DNA of 64,000 nt from the NCBI GenBank assembly GCA_029204225.1, contig CM055097.1:69861982-69925981 (forward strand). The letters are read 5' to 3'. Position numbers and translations under genes: made by a program. This document shows positions 54,120-64,000 of the stretch, piece by piece. Source of the DNA: Diphasiastrum complanatum (lineage: Eukaryota; Streptophyta; Lycopodiopsida; Lycopodiales; Lycopodiaceae). The notes beneath the pieces are model-generated. The model worked only from the letters and a program-made list of their open reading frames with translations, was not told where the DNA came from and searched no databases. Position 1 is the stretch's first letter. Each line of letters starts with the position of its first letter.

Positions 54120-55204
54120 AAAAAAACATGAAAATCAAAAAACCAAGAGAGATCAAAATATTATAAAAGATCAAAAAATAATCTTAAGAAAACCAAAAAA
54201 CAAGCATAAAAAATGACAAATAAGATTAGAATGGTGAAAACAATCTAAAAAGACAAAATATTGTAAAAAATTCCATAAAAAACACCATTTTATATAAACA
54301 ATTCCAAAAAAAAACAAAAAACTAGAAAAAACTAGAAAAAACATTAAAAAAAAAATAAAAAAAAACCTTAGAAAAAACTAAATAATGTCAAAAAAAATAA
54401 ATTTTGGAAAAAATCAAAAAAATAAAATAAAAACATCATAGAATAAAAAAAATAGAGTCAAAAAAAATAAATTTTCAAAAAAACCAAAAGAATAATATAA
54501 AAATTTTGAAAAAACCTTAAAAAAACAAAAGTCTCAAAAAAAAATTCAAAAAAACTAAAAAATAACACAAAATAAATCATAAAATAAAATAAAAAAACAA
54601 AATAGTGTCAAAAAATAAAATTTTTGAAAAAACCAAAAAATAACATTAAAAATCATAGAATAAAAGAAATAGTGTCCAAAAAAAAATATTTTCGAAAAAA
54701 CCAAAAAATAACACTAAAAAAATCATAAAATAAATAAAAATAGTGTCAAAAAAATAAATTTTAGAAAAAACCATATAATAACATTAAAAAATGAATACAA
54801 AAAAATAAAATGGTGTCAAAAAACTAAATATTCAAAAAAACCAAAACGAAAAATAAAAACAAATTTTCAAAAATAGTGTTAAAAAAATAAATTTTCAAAA
54901 TAAAATTTAAAAAAATAACATTAAAAAATGATAGTACTAATAGTTGTATTATAAAAAACTTGAATATTCAAAAAAAATGAAAAAAAAATTAAAATATTGC
55001 TAAAAACGGTATTAAATCTTAAAAGAACTGTAATACAAACTTAAACCCTTTAAAAAACTTAAAACCCTACAAAAAAAATCTAGAAAGCGTTGAAAGAATT
55101 TAACCTTATTAAAAAAAAAACATTAAAAATAAAATTGTAAACTAGTAAAAGACCTTAAATAAATACAAAAGTAATAATAACGACAAGATAAAAAGTTCAC
55201 AAAA
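54120..55204. repeat. A-rich degenerate tandem repeat, about 1.1 kb
   Basis: The region is dominated by A runs. A loose unit of about 65-75 bp recurs: ATAGTGTCAAAAAAATAAA, then TTTTNGAAAAAACCAAAAAA, then TAACATTAAAAA-TCATAAAA. Copies start near 54385, 54450, 54602, 54673, 54741, 54812 and 54875. There is no open frame of any length. Confidence 0.8.
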
Positions 55205-55558
55205 CATATAAAAAAGTCAAGGACTAGGGGTTATGGACTAAGGGACAAGGGCTAGGGTTAAGATGATGAAGTATCTTGATCCTCCGATAGATAGTACATC
55301 AAAGGGTCCGTAGATGTCTGAGTGTATCAGCTCCAGAAGTTTCGTCACTCTGAAGGAATCCTTCATGAATGGTGTACGTGACATCTTTCCTTTCTTGCAT
55401 GCGTCACAGGGTGTCAGGTTTGCGTCCTTGATGTTCACTCTTGTGAATGCGTTAGGCCAAGGGCCTAGGGGCAAGGGCCAACGGCCAACGGCTATGGACT
55501 AAGGGCTACGAGCTACGGGCCACTGGCTAAGGGCCAAGAGCTAAGGGCTAAGGTTTCA
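55205..55558. repeat. GGGCTAAGGGCCA-type degenerate repeat interrupted by a copia fragment
   Basis: 55205-55258 and 55455-55558 consist of irregular 7-mers such as GGGCTAA, GGGCCAA, GGACTAA and GGGTTA. The two parts are split by a 195-bp copia integrase fragment, so they were probably one array. Confidence 0.75.
55259..55454 (-). pseudogene. Short copia integrase fragment
   Basis: The minus strand reads CDACKKGKMSRTPFMKDSFR, LLELIHSDIYGPFDVLSIGG and SRYFII: the integrase zinc cysteines and first catalytic Asp. It is closest to Copia-C at 1190-1390 (CDACLKGKMSRTPFIKDS). Both ends are abrupt inside a simple repeat. Confidence 0.9.
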
Positions 55559-55679
55559 TAATTTTGTTACAGTCTCATAATTTTGTTTATTATACAAATT
55601 TATTATAATTTCATAATTTTGCTAATTAAACTTCCAATAGCATTGTAAATCCAAACATAAAGTGTACCTATGATTTTTT

Positions 55680-56167
55680 TTTCAGGGTCACTACATGGAC
55701 TGCTCGAGAGAAAATGTTCTAGTTGTTTTATTTTTTTGGAAAGAAGTGGTTGCATTTGGAAATGTCTTAACTGCTGAATCAAGTGAAACATGTTTTTTCA
55801 GAGAAGTTGGTACGGATAAAAGTGTGGTTCTAATTCAAAGGTGTTTAAAATAGATTGTCCTTTGCCATAATACCCTCACGACGATTTTCATCGCCTAGGA
55901 GACGTTACAACTATGTTTCCATCGATGTCATTGCAAAAAAAAATCTTGTGGAATAATGCAGATATTTTCAAAATGAATGAACTCGTTCTTGCCAAGTGTT
56001 CATTATACAACATTGATGACGTTGTTGATTGTATGGATTTTGAAAGGGTAGTAGTTTGCACTGCTAAATTCAAAGGCTACTATCCCAGTGAAAAAAAACT
56101 TGCTTGTTATCGTGAAGGTGACGTCAATTACAATAGAAGGAAATATTGCGAATGCCACAACAGATGA
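55680..56167 (+). pseudogene. Unrecognised plus-strand frames, possibly exons
   Basis: After a T-rich tract ending TTTCAG (55685), a frame reads GHYMDCSRENVLVVLFFWKE, VVAFGNVLTAESSETCFF and REVGTDKSVVLIQR, then closes near 55840. A second frame (55913-56167) reads FKMNELVLAKCSLYNIDDVV, DCMDFERVVVCTAKFKGYYP and ends at a stop. The spacing and acceptor-like AG suggest split coding sequence. I recognise no family. Confidence 0.35.
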
Positions 56168-56316
56168 CGGAGACCCTTTCTACATGCAAAATCAAACAAT
56201 GATTTGGTGTTTCTCAAAGCTAACTTTGCACTCTAAAAAGAAAAAAATATGTATCATTTACTGAACCATTAAGTGAGTGTCTTACGTATTATTCTAAATG
56301 TTCAGATAGAAACAAC

Positions 56317-56805
56317 ATGAAAAAAATGTTGGGCCATCCTTGTGGTTCAAAAACGGGTAGCATCCAAAAAAAAACGTCGACAAGATCAGTAGATGTAAAA
56401 AATAGATCCGCTGATTGCAATACAACAATATCAAGTAATTATAATTTGGATATCTTGACAAGAATCGAAGATATTTCTCAAGGTCGTAATATGTCAAAAT
56501 CAAGTAACTATAACTCGGATATCTTGACAAGAATCAAAGATATTTCTCATGATCGTAATATGTCAAGAACAAGTAGCTATAATTCGGGTATCTTGACAGA
56601 TGTCGAGGATGTAGTCACTCGCACTAATATATCTGCATCAGCATATAACTCAGATATTCTTACAGGTGTGGAGGGTGTTGGAGAAGCTCTTGATAATAAA
56701 AATAAAAGACGTCATTCTGAAATCAGCATTCAAACAAAGCGTACATCGAAATTGTCAATTTTCGCAAGTGCAAATGTATCCAAAAGACATAATTCAGATT
56801 TTTGA
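56317..56805 (+). CDS. 162-codon frame with a four-fold internal repeat, unknown function
   Basis: From the ATG at 56317 the protein has a basic start and then four units of about 26 residues: SSNYNLDILTRIEDISQGRN, SSNYNSDILTRIKDISHDRN, SSYNSGILTDVEDVV and SAYNSDILTGVEGV (about 56430-56670). It ends with a basic segment. The DNA of the repeats has diverged at many third positions while the protein pattern is kept, which suggests past selection on coding. No family is recognised. It may belong with the frames at 55680-56167. Confidence 0.45.
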   Translation: MKKMLGHPCGSKTGSIQKKTSTRSVDVKNRSADCNTTISSNYNLDILTRIEDISQGRNMSKSSNYNSDILTRIKDISHDRNMSRTSSYNSGILTDVEDVVTRTNISASAYNSDILTGVEGVGEALDNKNKRRHSEISIQTKRTSKLSIFASANVSKRHNSDF

Positions 56806-57149
56806 GAATTCGATTTCGATGAACATGATTACACAGGCAACATATTATATGATGCTAATATGACAAAGATCCTGCAAGATCAGGATGGTCACAAGCAGAT
56901 GAACTTTTGGAAGATCTACAAAGAGAGCCTCAAGTAGATTCAACATCCTTTGGAACTACTCAGAGTCTCAAAAGAAAACGTGTGCTTGTTTATGCTGCAC
57001 CAAAAAAGACATAATATGTTTTATCGTCAGAAAATATAAGGGAAACATTGATGCAACCATGTTGTAGTAGGTTGTGCATTCGACAAATTACCTACAAAGA
57101 ATGTGAAGACTTGCGACTAGTGTGTGGAGAAAATGAGGAGCTGACAAAC

Positions 57150-58018
57150 ATAATCTATTATTGCAGATGTTCAAATGGCATCAACGAATATCAATTCTAT
57201 TATGGAGAAGATTATCGACGAGTTCGAGAAATTGGGGTCAAAAGCAGCAGATGCAGTTGGAAAAGATGCAGTCTCAACTTGATAAAAGATCAAAGCCTTG
57301 AAAGATTTCCATGGTAGAGGCGACAAAGAACCTGAGAAGTTTGCAAAGACTTTTCCTAGCCGCTGGTGTTCAATTTGTGCAGGCAATCACACTACTGAAT
57401 GAATGTACAACGTTGAAACAACGAATGATGAATACTATTTGTCATTTGTGCAATTCTACGGGCCATGAAACAACCTTTTGCTTGTTTAATTCTCGAATTA
57501 TCCAACAAAGGTATGCTAAGCTTCAGTATCGAGAACCTACTTATTCAAGGGGCCAGACGGAAAGCCTTTTAACTTTGGCCTTGGATTTTCAGAACGACTA
57601 GCTCTGCCAACTCCAATGGAACAGAGTGCTCCTCCTACTAATCTAATGGAAGCAGAACCTCATTGTGTTAATGAGCAATGGAACTATTAGCCTTGATCAC
57701 GAGAGTGGTCCTTTAGAGCAATATTCTGTCTATGTTGTTGCGCAACAACAAGCAGCTAGACATGGACCAAAGCGCCACTTGGATGTTTTGCATGCGGAGA
57801 AAACCATTGATGTTCGCAAATAACAGTGCCATCTTTTGATTTATGTTGCAGATGTGGTTGAGGCAATGCATGCTTTTCCAAACTCCCACGCATTATGGCC
57901 AACCCTTTCGAAGAATGTCCACGTTGCTTGAATGTGCCGGTGTTTTCCATGAAACTTGTACACAATGGAACAACGTGCCTCAGCAATTACTTGCCAAAAC
58001 ATTTCATGGGAGATTTCC
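57150..58018 (+). pseudogene. Zinc-knuckle protein remnant (gag-like)
   Basis: In changing frames the plus strand reads INSIMEKIIDEFEKLGSKAA, CSICAGNHTTE, then CHLCNSTGHETTFC (57439-57480), a clean C-X2-C-X4-H-X4-C knuckle. After a gap follow CFACGENH, LCCRCG and CPRC (57780-57935) and a stop near 58018. Paired knuckles suggest a retroelement gag or a nucleic-acid-binding protein. TATTATTGCAG at about 57159-57169 could be a splice acceptor. The frames are broken by several stops. Confidence 0.5.
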
Positions 58019-58640
58019 ATAGATTCTGATATGCTTTTATGCATATAGCTTTACCATCCAACGTAGGTTTGATACACAATTTGGGTTCCTCCAAAATATC
58101 AAACATTGCATCTGACTTTTCTCGTCTATGAAAAGATGTCATCGTGGTTTGCCCTGCTGTATAAGACAACATTCCAACATTTGATTCATCGTTAGAATCT
58201 TCATCCTCCTCATGAATTGCATCAGCCATAGCGCTTTGTATTGTAGCATATTTAGTATGGCGTTTCAGCTCGCGTCTAATAATATAATCTCTTACTTCCT
58301 CTCTTTTTCCCATTTTAATTTTACTTAGGAGGAAGAGATCTTCATAAATTTTTTGGGCTTAAATCTCGTAATGAGAGCGGCTTTAACCACTTCCCAATCT
58401 TGTCGTTCTACTTCATCTTGGTTATATAAACCCAATCTTGAGCAGCTCCAACCATAGGGAATAGCTGAAGTTTATCTTGTGGAAAAACTTTTCTATAAAC
58501 CCTACAACGATTCAGAAAAGATCTGGAGAAATCTGATGGGATCAAATAACCCATTGTATTTTAGTATATCTAGACAAGGAGACCTTCTAACAATAATTGG
58601 TGGTGGGTTCAATGGTCCTTGTTTAGCCATAATTCCAAAT
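57987..58640 (-). pseudogene. Gypsy-L gag fragment
   Basis: The minus strand reads KQGPLNPPPIIVRRSPCLD, GWSCSRLGLYNQDEVERQDW and VVKAALITRFKPKKF, then after a frame change MGKREEVRDYIIRRELKRH and an acidic stretch (AIHEEDEDSNDES). W-x-x-V-x-x-A-L-x-x-R-F followed by K-x-x-E-x-V-x-D-Y is the retroviral-type gag core pattern of Ty3 elements. It ends at a stop at 57987-57989. Confidence 0.55.
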
Positions 58641-60216
58641 TAAGTCATCAGACAATGAGATTGGATCTAGAATTTTCAACAAAAATCCTATCTCAGTTCA
58701 GATCAGATCAGATCTGTAAAATTTGTATTACTTGAAAATAATCAGATTTCTAATTTTTAGGAAATAGATCTTGATCAAGTGATCGACACTAAAAATGAAT
58801 ATTTTTTCAAATTTCCATCAAAATATATCAGAATGGATCAAAAATTTGACAGTGGCTAGATCTGGTAAATCAAAACCTAAGAATAGTATTGGCGAAGGTT
58901 TCCTAGCAAAGCCAGACTCGACGAAGTTCTTCACTTCTATTTTTGGTAAAAGATCGCTGATTTGGCTATTTCTTGACAAATATGGCTTCGTCGACTTTAT
59001 AGTGAAGAAATCTGACACAATAAATGTGTGGTAGAACTGGCGAAGGTTCTTCTTGACAAAAAATAGGGTTTTTTGCCGCTTGTTCAGAGTAAAAGTGGAC
59101 TTTTTGGAAGATCCTGATGGATCTAATCTTTGCCAAACTCACAAATGATAAACTACTATATTTAGAATCCTTAGAAAACACAACAAAAGCTTATGGCGTA
59201 GTAATCAAGATTACTACTGGATTTTTGCAAAAAAAAGGTTTTTTTGACAAAAATATGACAATATGACAACTGATCTTTCGGGAAACCTTCGCCCAACTTA
59301 CTGATTATCAAAAATTAGTAAGTGGGACTGACATAGACTCTGGCGAAAGTTTAGGCATATATTTGTTTTAGAGAACTGATAGTTTTTGCAGAAAGTTATA
59401 AATTTTCACAAAAGGTACTAGATGAACAATCACTTTGGCCTTCTATTTTAAGTATTATTCTTTGCCGACTTGGCAGTAGATAAATTTGAATCACCCCTAT
59501 GCACAGTGAATTGATCAAAGGTTCTTTTTCTATATTTTTAGGTTTTTTGGTGTTTTTTGAGGTTTTTTCTGATGTTTTTGCAAATCTGTTGGAATTAATC
59601 TTCGCCCTTTAATTGAAGGATCTGTGAGTGTAACACCAAGCTTCATGCAACTCGGCGAAGGTTTCCTGTGTAAGAGGATAAAAAGTTATCAGATCTGATG
59701 ATGATTTTGCCTCCTTTTTGTTCAAATCTAGCAGTAATAACTCACTTTTCTTTTTTCTTTGGCTTTGCTCTAAAGTGCTAGCCTTCATCGTGACCCCTTC
59801 ACCTCCAGAGGAGTAATATCCATGGAGTTGATTGGCCTTTGTACAAATGGATGAAAGATAATTTTGTGTATGTGACTCTTGGGCATCGACGGAGTGATAT
59901 GCATGTCGTAACATTTGATATGAACTATGCATGATGAAGCTGGTGGTCTAAGGCATTGTGGGTCGACTTCCAATAATTAATAAATTATTTTTCTGATTTG
60001 TCAAATTCCAAATGGATCTGAAGAATTGTGATCTGAATAACTATCCATGTTCAACATTCAAATTTGATTTCAAACAAGAATATCCACTCCAATCAAGCAA
60101 AAATCACCCCTCAATCTATCCTAATGTGCAATTTTAATCCTAATCATGCCAAAACAAGATGCCCTAATGCAAGCTAATCATTTACCAAAAAGGCTGCAAA
60201 TCTAAAAAATTGGTGT

Positions 60217-60240
60217 AGCTTCCCGAGAACAGCGCCAAAA
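60217..60240 (-). promoter_or_regulatory. Gypsy-L primer-binding site
   Basis: TTTTGGCGCTGTTCTCGGGA on the minus strand resembles the TGGCGCCGTTGCCGGGGA site of plant Tat/Athila Ty3 elements, with several mismatches, one base from the LTR end (CATTACA). Confidence 0.6.
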
Positions 60241-60900
60241 TTGTAATGGGTTTATTTCCTAGCCTATTTTCAACCCAAGATCCAAGCACTCAAGCATCAA
60301 GAAGATGAAATTAGTTGGTCATGCGTAGGTTCGTTCCCTGAGAGCAATAAACAATCTCAAATTCAACATGTATGGAAGATCCCCATCTAACTCTAACATC
60401 CATTAACCCTAAGCATTAACACTACAACATAACTGCACGATCTATTAACCCTACGATCCACAATGACGATAGATACTTGCTTCTCTCTCTCTCTTTCTCT
60501 CTCACAAAAAACATAAGAACAAACAATCCCAATAACATTCAGATCCAACAATTAGCAAATACAACAAAAGCATGAGAGATGGAGGGAAAAGGATAGAGGA
60601 GCAAGGACATTCACAAATCCATTCCATAAGAGAGCCAATCTGCTTATATTGAAATGAAGATTTGAACATGAGGAACAACTTGAGTTTGCCCCTATTTATA
60701 GTAGAGAGGAGGGCCTTGGCCTCAAAATCCATTTGGCCCATTTCTACCTCCCTAACTATTCAAACTTAAAAAAGAGTGGATAATTGGAAGGAACCAATTG
60801 AAATTGAATTTGAACCAATTTTGGTGGGAACCCCTATTTTATTCACTAACTTGACATTTAGGCCCTGCGACATTAAAAAGTCCCGCAACCTAAAGTCCTT

Positions 60901-61794
60901 TCATTGACTTTCTAATATCAAATAACTATGTGATCATTGGGGTGGACTTAACACACACAAGGTCGCCAAATTCCTCTCACTTATTAACTAGGGTTAGGAT
61001 TGCCTTGGATCTGCAAAACCCTCCAACATTTACTTCATTTCTTGGAGGGAGGCCAATCCAACCCTGGAAGATGTAGCCGAATTGACCCCATCATTTACAC
61101 ATGGGAGTTGCAGACCAAAAGGACAGAGGATGTGCAAGAATGCATTGTGACAACCACACACCTCCCTATATGCATCATACTAGACACGACATTTTTTTAG
61201 CATTCACTGCAAGACTCGTTTCATGCAGGATATTTCCATGCACCTTGCATTGAGTTTGAGCTACATGGGCATAACCTAAGCTCTAGTATAATTATGATTG
61301 ATTTAAATTTGCTAAGGCTAAATATAAAATTAGATCCACATTAAACTATAGTATTATAAATTGATAAAAATAAGTTAAAATGATCAGAACGGGTGAAGTG
61401 GAATTTGGAAAGCAGCCACACGAATTACTATGATCAACAATCAAACCTGAAGTACACCAAGAGCTAATCCAATCGACACAAATTAAAGGTTTTAAATTTT
61501 TACCATCACGGATCACTCTAGAGTCTAAATCAATATAGAATCAAAGTTATTGCAAGGTATGAGAGAAAATGGCACAACATTGCCTTTTCTATACACATTC
61601 ATGTCTTACAGAATACCTATATTAATTTCTACTCAATCTTACTCAATATTAAGTTTTGCAATTCATGCATTTTCAAATCAAGACTATCTCTGATTATAAA
61701 AGGCCTTTGTGATATTTATGAATCACAACTTTTTCGTTCAATTATTTCACAGAGACATCAATGCAGAAAAGTGGGCAACGACCACTTATAGAGA
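60901..61794. other. No gene seen
   Basis: Moderately AT-rich spacer. It includes either the far part of the Gypsy-L LTR or its flank, and the downstream side of the glycosyltransferase pseudogene. Confidence 0.45.
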
Positions 61795-63237
61795 TCACGT
61801 GTGTGTATGCGTAGTTCTTGCTACTTGAATAAAAGCATGTAATGCGTTGTAAGAAGATCCACCTTCTGCTACAGACCTTGCTGCCTCCTCCTTCAGTGCT
61901 CTAGCTCTCCTCCTGACAGCTCGTCCTTGCTCCCCGTGCATCAGCTCCCTCACTGCTATTTCTATAGCCCCAATATCTGCGAAATCATCTGCTCCTTTCT
62001 GCAGCTTCACTCCCACCTTGAAATGCTCTGTCACTATCCTGCTGTTCAGGTATTGATCAGCGAATTGAGGCAGTGGCAGCATGGGCACCCCGCTGCAGAT
62101 GCTCTCTAGATGGAGTTCCAACCGCAGTGGGTCATGAAGCCACCTGTGGAGGGGTGAGAGAGGATGAGCAACTGTGGAGCCCAGGTGGAGATGATCAGGC
62201 CACGGCTATGGGTTTGAGAAAGGAAACCTTCTGGAAGTTCAATGGGTTCTGTAGCAGCTGGTAGTCTTAAATTCCAAAGAAATGCTTGTTGGCAGGCATC
62301 TAAAGCTTTGGCTAACTCTTGGATCTGACGAATGCTCAGAATAGCTATGCTACCGAATGAGATGTATAAGACTGAAGAGGGTGCTTGCGCATCCAACCAC
62401 TGCAGGCATTTAATATCTGTCTCTGAAAATGCTTTTTGATCAGTGGGTACACCCTGAAGAACTTGGAAGGAAGTATCGGCCTAGTGGGTAGATGGGCACC
62501 TTATTTGGGTTGATGGCTGCAGTTCTTGCTGCATCTATGACTTCTCCTTCGATTCATAAAAAGAATTGACAATTATTCCGGGTGATTCGTGAAGCCTAAA
62601 TATGTTGCGGAATGTATACTCCCTCCACTCCTTCGGGGCGCTCTGCCGCCAGTCCCCTGGCAAATCAGAGCTATCCAACGGCGGTAGTCCAGGAATGACG
62701 ATATCCCTAGTTTCGGGAGCCACGGGAGCTATGCCTTGTTCAATGAAACGAGGTAGATACAACATAACAGCAAGACATGTAGATCCGCAAGTGTAGAACG
62801 CATATCGTGGGATCTTAAGCTTCTTGGCTATATCTAGTGACCATCCAGCAAAAAAATCTCCTATTATACACAGTGGAGGAGGAACAGAAGTCTCCTTCTT
62901 TGAACCTTCGATGAGCCCATTCACCACTTGCTCAAAGGCTGGAGCCATATTCTCTGACATTCTAATAGTCGCCTGAAGGCTATCGGTCCCTTGATCTATG
63001 TCGTGCTCTTCAACTGGCACATCGTCTGGAAGTCCTATCAGTCGAATACCAGGACTGAATCCGAACCATGGCTCTTTCTAATCCTTGCAATTCTGTGCTC
63101 TGCACATACGAAGGTGATGATGAAGCCTTGAGAGACCAGCGTCTGTGCAAACTCTAGTGCTGGGATGATGTTCCTTGAGCAGGAAAAGGGACAAGTACAG
63201 CATGAGGAGCTTGAGCTTGAACCTGCTCACAAGCCAT
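61795..63237 (-). pseudogene. UDP-glycosyltransferase pseudogene, copy of 38848-40308
   Basis: Fragments align end to end with the intact enzyme: MACEQVQAQAPHAVLVPFP at 63237, CIIGDFFAGWSLDIAKKLKI, GIAPVAPETRDIVIPGLPPL, APSSVLYISFGSIAIL, WAPQLLILSHPSTGGFMTHC and LESICSGVPMLPLPQFADQ. At least four frameshifts separate them, near 63185-63200, 62555-62575, 62455 and 62106-62115. The last is a one-base loss inside the PSPG box. The 3' flank (AAAGTGGGCAACGAC) is also shared, so the duplication included untranslated DNA. Same strand and about 22 kb from the intact gene. Confidence 0.92.
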
Positions 63238-63240
63238 GGC

Positions 63241-63680
63241 CACCTCAAATACTGAGAGCAAAGCAACCTATGGAAACAGCACACTCCCAATATATTTTAT
63301 ATATCATAGGATGCAACATACAGGAAGAGTGCAGTTCGTATTGAAGACAAGGAGGATAAGTGCAGTGTTTTAATTTGAGTGGCACATAGGTGCTCCTCAA
63401 AAGAATAGAATGAGATGATTCTCAGAATTGTTGTGAAGTCTGAATTACATGGCATTTTCAATACCTGGAATACGTGCTTGGTAGAAAAGAAATTAGTTTC
63501 ATTTCATATGGCTTGTACAATTGAGATATTTCTTGCACGTGGCTTAGGAATGTTTGTTTGGTCTTAAAGTACTTTATCTACTTTTGCAAGGACGAAAGAA
63601 ATTGAACAAGAACATTGTGTTATACCATAAATGCCTTGCCATAATGATGTTAATCTTATCTAAAATGGTCTAGGGATACA
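63241..63680. other. Upstream flank of the glycosyltransferase pseudogene, no gene seen
   Basis: AT-rich sequence. I find no duplicate of the promoter repeat at 40576-40625. Confidence 0.5.
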
Positions 63681-63689
63681 TTGCGCACA

Positions 63690-64000
63690 AGCACAAAGTG
63701 CGCACATGGATGTACCCCCGCTCTCGCCACGTACCACCCGATGCCGGAGAGCCAATAACTTGTGTCCGCTGGGGTCCTACCCACAAGTGCCCAAGAACTT
63801 TTTTTCCCGAGCAGCAAAGTCCAAGGCACCCGTGTGCCAGCCATGCCATGTGTCCGTGTGCAAGTGCCCACCTGTCTCGAGTGCCAATGCCCACCCTTTC
63901 TTGGGCACCACCCGCATGTCGTTGGCTACACCTATCCCGGGAGACCACTCATCCCGGGCACCAGCACCCACTGGTCCCAAGCACCAACACATGCGCTATC
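63690..64000. repeat. GC-rich repeat-like sequence at the window edge
   Basis: Rich in GTGCCCA, GGGCACCA and CCCGGG words (TCCCGGGAG near 63935, ATCCCGGGCACCAGC near 63950), with long but unconvincing minus-strand frames. The abrupt rise in GC content suggests a transposon edge such as a GC-rich LTR. It is cut by the window end. Confidence 0.45.

Larger units (their letters stand above)
57987..60900 (-). mobile_element. Gypsy-L: minus-strand LTR element, 5' LTR, primer site and gag part
   Basis: Read leftward: an LTR with a TATA box (TATAAATA, 60693-60700) ending at 60242, then a primer site TTTTGGCGCTGTTCTCGGGA (60221-60240) like the Asp-tRNA-type site of plant Ty3 Tat/Athila elements, about 1.6 kb of leader, and gag-like frames (58640-57987). 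Pol is absent. The upper LTR edge is not resolved; 60900 is a minimum estimate. Confidence 0.6.

Noticed and set aside
55205-55558. Interstitial telomere array
   Set aside because: The 7-mers resemble TTTAGGG only loosely (GGGCTAA, GGGCCAA); no run of true plant telomere repeats is present.
63656-63992. Minus-strand protein-coding gene at the right edge
   Set aside because: Three overlapping frames of GC-rich repeats (GTGCCCA words) with no motif; more likely a transposon edge.
1-64000. CRISPR arrays, bacterial operons or ribosome-binding sites
   Set aside because: The content is plant nuclear; repeats seen are transposon or simple-sequence repeats without the regular repeat-spacer pattern.
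1-64000. tRNA or rRNA genes
   Set aside because: I saw no convincing A/B box pair with a cloverleaf and no rRNA signature; a dedicated covariance search was not possible.

Overview
This is plant nuclear DNA, AT-rich and gene-poor, built mostly from decayed and nested retrotransposons. The plant origin rests on plant-type families: a family-1 UDP-glycosyltransferase with a PSPG box, a PHOS32-like universal stress protein, Ty1/copia elements primed by initiator Met-tRNA, a Ty3-like element primed by an Asp-tRNA-type site, and CACTA/En-Spm-like remnants. I cannot fix the species. A fern or other non-seed plant is a guess only.

Only two genes look intact, both on the minus strand: the universal stress protein (16988-17620) and the glycosyltransferase (38848-40308). 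A diverged, frameshifted copy of the glycosyltransferase lies on the same strand 22 kb away (61795-63237).

Layout. 1-2088: minus-strand copia (Copia-C). 2089-4166: 3' part of a Copia-A-family element with an unexplained reading frame between its reverse transcriptase remnant and its 3' LTR. 4167-7941: mostly non-coding. 7942-11560: Copia-D with 5' LTR. 11700-14345: Copia-J. 14346-16987: no gene seen. 16988-18250: stress protein gene and upstream region. 19925-20663: solo LTR (family B) with a perfect target duplication. 22000-24080: Ty3 integrase scrap and the 3' half of a LINE. 24090-24610: antisense copia scrap. 24690-28690: Copia-E, internally deleted and carrying a piece of another element. 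28691-29560: antisense copia 3' end. 29600-33137: two degraded CACTA/En-Spm-like units. 34504-34925: copia integrase scrap. 35752-38010: a non-autonomous family-B LTR element with both target duplications and a 238-codon frame. 38325-38640: second LINE 3' end. 38848-40308: glycosyltransferase. 42051-42870: unrecognised minus-strand frame. 43040-52372: a nest of an LTR-K element holding a Copia-A element, apparently rearranged by an inversion. 53100-55560: unusual repeat blocks. 55680-58020: unrecognised and zinc-knuckle frames. 57987-60900: minus-strand Ty3-like element. 61795-63237: glycosyltransferase pseudogene. 63690-64000: GC-rich end.

The transposon parts do not cooperate with the two host genes. 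The main story is element turnover: nesting, a probable inversion, a solo LTR, internal deletions that remove catalytic motifs, and 5' truncation of LINEs. A short palindrome, CACACGTGTG, recurs in the LTRs of three otherwise different families and is the clearest shared regulatory candidate. Boundaries given as approximate were placed by reading the sequence, not by alignment software.
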